A program made the position numbers and the translations under genes. The notes below the pieces were generated by a model, which saw only the letters and a program-made list of their open reading frames with translations, made no database searches and was not told the origin of the DNA. A DNA stretch of 9,999 nt from JAGVNX01 sp035290965 (GTDB lineage: Archaea; Iainarchaeota; Iainarchaeia; Iainarchaeales; GCA-2688035): the NCBI GenBank assembly GCA_035290965.1, contig DATDTD010000073.1, forward strand, positions 1 to 9,999. The letters are read 5' to 3'. Positions within the stretch are counted from its first letter, which is position 1, and every line of letters starts with the position of its first letter. Positions 5,948 to 9,999 of the stretch are shown here, in pieces.

Positions 5948-6433
5948 ATGCATAAGGTGCATGGCTTGATTGAAACAGTTTTTTTAGGAGTCCTTATTCT
6001 GGCATTGGTTATTGGAAACCTGCTTCTTTTCATTGTCCCGAAAAAGCAATTGCCACAAAGAGCACAGCAGGCAAGCACAGCAAACAATTCAATGCAGCCT
6101 GCGGAAAGCACTGGCTTTGAGGTTAGCCCCGCAGTAAAAGCACTTGTTCTCGAGGAACGTTTAGGAATCCTGAACAAGCGCCTTGAAAGGCTTGAAGGCA
6201 TTATTTCGCATGAAGGCGGAAATGTCCAGGAAAAGAGCAGCATTGTAATTGCAAAAAGGCTTGTCGAGCTTGAAGAGGCAAAGCGCAGGATGCACATTGA
6301 AATAGAGGCTTTGAAGCAACGGCTTTCAAGGGTGAGGGAAGAGTTAAGGCTCCCCGATGATGCAAAGAAAAAAATAGAGCTTGGAATTTCCGAAGAAAAG
6401 CTGCACGAACTCGCGTTCAACACTGCAAAATAA
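5948..6433 (+). CDS. Small membrane protein with C-terminal coiled coil
   Basis: A 161-residue protein of no recognised family. A hydrophobic helix (about residues 8-31) is followed by PKK and a polar Gln/Ala/Ser-rich linker (about 32-60). A long charged region with heptad-like Leu/Ile/Val spacing (about 63-140, for example EERLGILNKRLERLEGI) strongly suggests a coiled coil. The start is ATG 5948, with an in-frame GTG at 5957 as alternative. The layout copies the 102-residue protein at 909, but the sequences do not obviously align. It follows the cupredoxin operon terminator, so it probably has its own promoter. Its stop codon (6431-6433) directly abuts the stop of the convergent RNase H gene. 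The role is unknown. Confidence 0.7.
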   Translation: MHKVHGLIETVFLGVLILALVIGNLLLFIVPKKQLPQRAQQASTANNSMQPAESTGFEVSPAVKALVLEERLGILNKRLERLEGIISHEGGNVQEKSSIVIAKRLVELEEAKRRMHIEIEALKQRLSRVREELRLPDDAKKKIELGISEEKLHELAFNTAK

Positions 6434-6463
6434 TTATTTTGTTTTCCAGGTTTTTCTTTTTTC
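6431..6463. terminator. Abutting convergent stop codons with T-rich + strand tract
   Basis: TAA (6431-6433, + strand) is followed immediately by TTA (6434-6436), the minus-strand stop of the RNase H gene. The + strand then runs through T-rich tracts up to about 6463, inside the RNase H coding region, which could end the coiled-coil gene's transcript. No hairpin is evident. Confidence 0.35.
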
Positions 6464-7132
6464 AGAATCAGGGCTTTTGTCGCGCACATTCTTTGCAAGA
6501 ACGCTTGCAGCGGAAACCTGCACAATTTTATCATCCGCCTTGGGAAGAAATTCAGCACGCTTTTCTTTTACCCCTCTTATCCTGCTCCCGTCTATTATAA
6601 TGCGGAATTTTTTTTCGGGGAAATTTTTTTCAAAAAAAGAGATTATTTCGTTCATTGCTTCTGCCTCAATCAGATTGAGGTTTTTCCCGCTTTGCCTCAA
6701 AGAATCTATTTTTGAGGCGGAAATTTCAATTATTTTTTTTCCAAGAAGGTTTTTTTCCGCAAGCGCTGATTTTTCGGAAATGTTTTTTGTTTTTTTGCTG
6801 TCGCGCAGTTCGCGCAATCTTGATGTTTCTCCTAAAACTCCCGCAACAACCAGAGACCCAAAAGATTCTCCCCTGCCTGTTTCATCTATCCCCAGAACCA
6901 GTTCGCTTTTTTCTTCAAAGGCGGCAAGGATTTTTTGCTTTGCTTTTTCATGGCTTTTTCCCTGAATCAGGAGCTTGCCGGATTTGTAAAGAGTTACTGC
7001 GCATCCTTCGATCTCTGCCTTTGCCTCTTCAAAAGATGTTTTCATTTTCAGGGAAGGGAAGTTTTTCAGGAAGGCGCGCAAAGGCTTTTTTTCCTGTTCG
7101 GAAAAATTCAGAACAGACTGCATAAAAATCAT
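6434..7132 (-). CDS. Type 2 RNase H with RNase HIII-like N-terminal domain and shortened C-terminus
   Basis: The enzyme family cuts the RNA strand of RNA/DNA hybrids during replication and repair. The 232 residues begin with a substrate-binding region (about 1-75) containing VTLYKSGKLLIQG (46-58), a hallmark of the TBP-like domain of RNase HIII. The catalytic part has GIDETGRG (81-88; D83, E84), DSKK (111-114), IIIDGS (178-183; D181) and VSAASVLAKNVRD (206-218; D218), the four acidic residues expected of RNase HII/HIII. The chain ends only 14 residues after D218, whereas family members continue for tens more. I found no continuation of the family pattern in the other minus-strand frames just downstream. 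The start is ATG 7132, two bases after the beta-helix gene stop; ATG 7123 is an alternative. No own promoter is visible, so co-transcription with the beta-helix gene is likely. Fold is secure; HIII versus HII and activity are open. Confidence 0.85.
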   Translation of the reverse strand: MIFMQSVLNFSEQEKKPLRAFLKNFPSLKMKTSFEEAKAEIEGCAVTLYKSGKLLIQGKSHEKAKQKILAAFEEKSELVLGIDETGRGESFGSLVVAGVLGETSRLRELRDSKKTKNISEKSALAEKNLLGKKIIEISASKIDSLRQSGKNLNLIEAEAMNEIISFFEKNFPEKKFRIIIDGSRIRGVKEKRAEFLPKADDKIVQVSAASVLAKNVRDKSPDSEKRKTWKTK

Positions 7133-7134
7133 AC

Positions 7135-9336
7135 TTAAGGATATTCAAGCGCTCCGAGGTCGGGAGCTGGGCCTCTTGGTTTTCCGTCTGCATCAAAGCG
7201 GTTGTACGGAAGCACTTCACCCGTGCCTTTGTTGAGTGCGGAAGAACTTCCTGTTAGGCGCAAATCTCCCGAAGTTGGATTCGAAAACACAGGAGATAAC
7301 CAGACACTGGTTGTGTCCTTTCCGAGCGCAATCCATTGCGCCGGAGTGAGGCGAGTCGGACTGGTGGTTGGGCCTGTTGAAAACGGACTGGCTACATTTG
7401 GAATGTGCCATAAATTGTAATTAGAGTATAACTGTGTGCTTGAGCTTGGAATGCCTATTCCAAAAGTTTGATTGTTCGAGGTTTGCGGGACTGAAAATGC
7501 ATTGTTTGCAACCACAATATTCCGGATTGAGGAAAGGCTTGTGTCAACGCTTGTAAAGCCGAACCCGTTCGTTGCTCCGCTGTAATAAGCGCTGTTGCCA
7601 ATAACTCTTACAGAATCCACATATCTTGTAGGGATACTGCCTGCAGTCATTCCTACAAAAGTGCCGTTCAGGCTTGTGGAATACATGCGGTTGTTGGTTA
7701 TTGTAATGTTTTCTCCGCCCTGGACATTGACTGCTTTCATATAGCTTGTCCCCGAATCCACTTCAAAAACATTGCCGTTCAGGAGAATGTGCCGTGGCGT
7801 TACGTTAACGCTGTTCTGGACATCTTCATGAACCCAGATGACCTGCTCGGAGGTTGACTGCTGATACTTGTTGAAAGCCATTATACCCCAGTTGTCGGCA
7901 ATAAAACGCGACATTCCTTTTGAGTTAAGCTGGTCGGAAAACGTTGAATGCGCAAGCACATGCCTGTCTGCATAGGAGCGGAACAGCCATTCGGTATGGC
8001 CTCCGCTCATAGTGCAGCCCAAAGTGGCTGCCCGATATCCTTCCCCGTCTGCCCAGAAATGAAAACGCTTGATATTGGCTGCTTCGCAGTCCTGCACAAT
8101 GCTGTTTCTTCTGCCCCAGTTAACCCAGTATCCTTCCTGCATGTCCTGTACACGCGTGCGCAAAACAAGGCTGTCTGTTCCCAAGCCGTCAAATCCCATT
8201 CCCAGATTCGGCACAGCGGGATATTCCCCGTCAACAACCAAATCCAAAAACCGCGAATCCGCCAGATTGGCACCCCGCACAAAATGATTAGTGCCCGCAA
8301 TATGGAATACTGGCCTGTTTCCTGTTTCGTAAGCGCCTATGTATAAAGGCCCTGAAAGAGTTTTGTCAAGCGCAACACCCGCTTCAAAAGTATCCCCGCG
8401 CCTGAACAATAATTTCACGCGGTTTGCGGCAAGGCTCACTGCGTTCGCCCATGTCTGCTTCGGCAATGCCTCTGTTCCAGGGTTTGAGTCATTGCCGTTT
8501 GCGGCAAAATAATAAGTAATCCAGCCTCCGGCAGGCTCGGGGTTTACTGCAATGTCTTGCTGGTATATATGTGCAGTTCCCGTGTCATCAGTAATAGTCA
8601 GGCTGACAGTGTAATTTCCTGAATTTTCATATACATGCGCCGCATTCCACCCTATTTCCGAGTTTTTTGAATAATGAGTTCCGTCTGATTTGAGTGCGCC
8701 GTTTGTCCAGGTCCCACTGAGAGCATCACCAAAATTCCATTGGTAATCAAAACTTGCCCAGTCAGCATTAAGGCCTCCATTTACAACTGAAACATTCTCA
8801 CTCGCATTGCTAACAGGCAACTGGGCTGAATCAACCCAGATAAACATTCTTCTGCCGTTTCCCGAAGGCAAGGCAAAGCTCCCGCCGGCACTTACAGGCA
8901 CTGATGCTCCAGCAGAATCTCCTGAAGCGCGCCAGCTTAATGTTTTTGCGGCAGCATCAAAAGAAAGAGTTCCTGTTCCGAGTGAAGTTCCATATTCAAT
9001 CCTTGAAATCCTGACTCCTGTCATTACGGGCTGTGCAACAAAGCCGGTTGGCTGAACAACACTGCTTGCCCAGGAAATGCTCGGGTCATCAATCGCGTCA
9101 AAGAATACCCCGCAGGGAGCAACACAGCTTGTCCTGCTCGCAGTTGTCATTGTTCCTGTTCCGCATCCTGTTCCGGTTTTCCATTCTCCAATGTATCCCA
9201 GCAAGGTTGCCATTTGCATTGTTCCCGCTTTCCATTCTCCAATGTATCCGAGCAGTGCCGGCATGTCAACGCATGCCTGTGCAAAAGCGTTTCCTGCAAA
9301 AAGAGCAAAGAAAACAAAAACAATCAGAATTTTCAT
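7135..9336 (-). CDS. Secreted PKD and right-handed beta-helix protein with N-terminal LLGYIGEWK repeats
   Basis: ATG 9336 (733 residues) is preferred over the in-frame GTG 9345 because a TATA box lies 25 bases upstream, implying a leaderless mRNA. A signal peptide (about 1-20, ending AFAQA) is followed by two 17-residue repeats containing LLGYIGEWK (25-41 and 42-58). A short cysteine-rich segment (C58, C71, C75) precedes an uncharacterised beta-rich region (about 78-190). A PKD domain follows (about 190-265), with WNFGD and HVYENSGNYTVSLTITD. From YYFAANGNDSNPGTE (275-289) to the end it shows the Asn-rich repetitive pattern of right-handed beta-helix proteins (pectate lyase-like/DUF1565 type), closing with PDLGALEYP. 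Such proteins bind or cleave polysaccharides or act as adhesins; no catalytic residues could be assigned. It is a paralogue of the truncated gene at 9422-9999. A cell-surface or secreted carbohydrate-related role is likely but unproven. Confidence 0.85.
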   Translation of the reverse strand: MKILIVFVFFALFAGNAFAQACVDMPALLGYIGEWKAGTMQMATLLGYIGEWKTGTGCGTGTMTTASRTSCVAPCGVFFDAIDDPSISWASSVVQPTGFVAQPVMTGVRISRIEYGTSLGTGTLSFDAAAKTLSWRASGDSAGASVPVSAGGSFALPSGNGRRMFIWVDSAQLPVSNASENVSVVNGGLNADWASFDYQWNFGDALSGTWTNGALKSDGTHYSKNSEIGWNAAHVYENSGNYTVSLTITDDTGTAHIYQQDIAVNPEPAGGWITYYFAANGNDSNPGTEALPKQTWANAVSLAANRVKLLFRRGDTFEAGVALDKTLSGPLYIGAYETGNRPVFHIAGTNHFVRGANLADSRFLDLVVDGEYPAVPNLGMGFDGLGTDSLVLRTRVQDMQEGYWVNWGRRNSIVQDCEAANIKRFHFWADGEGYRAATLGCTMSGGHTEWLFRSYADRHVLAHSTFSDQLNSKGMSRFIADNWGIMAFNKYQQSTSEQVIWVHEDVQNSVNVTPRHILLNGNVFEVDSGTSYMKAVNVQGGENITITNNRMYSTSLNGTFVGMTAGSIPTRYVDSVRVIGNSAYYSGATNGFGFTSVDTSLSSIRNIVVANNAFSVPQTSNNQTFGIGIPSSSTQLYSNYNLWHIPNVASPFSTGPTTSPTRLTPAQWIALGKDTTSVWLSPVFSNPTSGDLRLTGSSSALNKGTGEVLPYNRFDADGKPRGPAPDLGALEYP
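9163..9264 (-). repeat. In-gene tandem repeat, two 51-base units (LLGYIGEWK)
   Basis: Two in-frame 51-base units (9264-9214 and 9213-9163 on the minus strand) encode MPALLGYIGEWKAGTMQ and MATLLGYIGEWKTGTGC. A 21-base stretch is identical in both (9178-9198 and 9229-9249). The pattern LLxYIxxWKxG loosely recalls degenerate dockerin-like repeats of secreted archaeal proteins; that resemblance is from memory and unverified. Confidence 0.85.
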
Positions 9337-9421
9337 TTGAACCACACATTAACTGCCTTATATAATAGACTTTTGCCATTTAAAAAAGTAATGGAAAACA
9401 CCCTGCAAAAAAAAAGCCTTT
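9337..9421 (-). promoter_or_regulatory. Leaderless promoter (TATA box 9358-9365) and upstream T-tract terminator
   Basis: TTATATAA (9358-9365) is centred about 25 bases before ATG 9336, the classic archaeal TATA spacing if transcription starts at the ATG itself. No ribosome site is present. Further right, the run of nine A (9407-9415) reads as a T tract on the minus strand just after the upstream paralogue's stop (9422-9424) and probably terminates it. Between them CCATT (9376-9380) and AATGG (9390-9394) could form a small hairpin of unknown meaning. Confidence 0.7.
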
Positions 9422-9999
9422 TCATGGAGATTCAAGAGCCCCGATGTCAGGTTTTCCGTCTGTCCTGTATTTTCCGTCCGCATCAATCCTGTTCCATGCC
9501 AAAAATTCGCTTGTTCCCTTGTCTTTTGCAGGAGAACTGCTGTTTAAGCGCAAATCTCCTGAAGCCGGGTTCACAAACTGAGGGGATTGCCAGACGCTGG
9601 TTGTGAGTGAATCATGCCCAAGCGCTCTCCATTCTGCCGGAGTGAGTGTTCCACCCGAGGCAAACGGCTTGGCTACATTGGGAATGTGCCACAAATTGTA
9701 ATTCGAATACACTTTGGCGCTTTGGCTCGAAATGCTAAGGCCATACGTGCTGATGTTTGAGGTTTGCGGGGCTGAAAAAGCGTTGTTTGCAACCACAATA
9801 TTCCAAGTAGTAGCAATGATATTGCTGCTATTCGCAAACCCGAAATAATTCGTTGCTCCGCCATAGTACACGCTGTTGTTAAGCACGCGGATTGAATACG
9901 AGTCCGGTGTATCGTTGCCCGAGGTAATTGAGGCAAACGTGCTTTCTATGTTTGTTGAATACATGCGGTTGTTTGTTATTGTAACGTTGTCTCCATGCG
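9422..9999 (-). CDS. Secreted beta-helix protein, C-terminal part (5'-truncated by window edge)
   Basis: The frame is open to the right window edge, so ATG 9964 is not the start. The residues before it (HGDNVTITNNR) continue the match to the neighbouring paralogue, where the same place reads QGGENITITNNR. About 192 residues are visible. They align end to end with the C-terminal part of the protein at 7135-9336, sharing NIVVANNAFS, YSNYNLWHIPNVA, SGDLRL, DADGK and the closing PDIGALESP. This is the last part of a right-handed beta-helix domain. The missing N-terminus probably has a signal peptide and perhaps PKD or LLGYIGEWK elements, by analogy. The tandem copies point to a local duplication and a family of exported proteins. 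A T tract ends this gene before the promoter of the next, so the two can be transcribed separately. Function is inferred as carbohydrate binding or processing; no catalytic site is visible. Confidence 0.85.
   Translation of the reverse strand, partial: HGDNVTITNNRMYSTNIESTFASITSGNDTPDSYSIRVLNNSVYYGGATNYFGFANSSNIIATTWNIVVANNAFSAPQTSNISTYGLSISSQSAKVYSNYNLWHIPNVAKPFASGGTLTPAEWRALGHDSLTTSVWQSPQFVNPASGDLRLNSSSPAKDKGTSEFLAWNRIDADGKYRTDGKPDIGALESP

Noticed and set aside
5938..6558. Minus-strand open frame of 206 codons as a continuation of the RNase H
   Set aside because: Its sequence has none of the expected C-terminal RNase HII/HIII features and is the antisense of the coiled-coil gene.
6381..6965. 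Plus-strand open frame of 194 codons opposite the RNase H gene
   Set aside because: It is antisense to a gene with intact catalytic motifs; the product is Phe/Ser-rich without recognisable domains.
9343..9345. GTG at 9345 as the start of the beta-helix protein
   Set aside because: TATA spacing places the transcript start at ATG 9336, and MKILIVF is a better signal peptide start. It cannot be fully excluded.

Overview
The window looks like part of an archaeal chromosome, most likely from a small-genome DPANN-type lineage; the phylum assignment is inference. The evidence is a textbook archaeal TATA box about 25 bases before an ATG with no leader (9358-9365), strong GGAGGTGA-type ribosome binding sites on other genes, a MinD/ParA-like ATPase next to secreted CARDB-like surface proteins, and large secreted PKD/beta-helix proteins. 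The DNA is AT-rich, genes are tightly packed, and no gene-free stretch exceeds 150 bases. I see no tRNA, rRNA, CRISPR array or insertion sequence.

Left region (1-3906, all + strand): a co-directional cluster of four genes. The first is the C-terminal part of a membrane-anchored surface protein, cut by the window edge. Next come a 102-residue protein with one membrane span and a coiled coil, then a 640-residue surface protein whose C-terminal half is a paralogue of the first protein, and last a MinD/ParA-like ATPase that overlaps it by one base. The arrangement suggests envelope proteins organised or positioned by a cytoplasmic ATPase.

Middle region (3918-6433): on the minus strand a pterin-4a-carbinolamine dehydratase, convergent with the ATPase gene. 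Divergent from it is a two-gene + strand unit, a class I SAM methyltransferase followed by a membrane-tethered protein with two type 1 copper domains, closed by a hairpin and T-tract terminator. A second small membrane/coiled-coil protein follows.

Right region (6434-9999, all minus strand): two tandem paralogous secreted beta-helix proteins, the upstream one cut by the right window edge. The complete one carries two LLGYIGEWK repeats and a PKD domain. Two bases after it starts a type 2 RNase H with an RNase HIII-like N-terminal domain and an unusually short C-terminus; its stop codon abuts the stop of the convergent coiled-coil gene.

Main points for a second look: the surface protein/MinD cluster, a sharp change in base composition inside the 640-residue gene exactly at its glycine linker, and the shortened RNase HIII-like protein.
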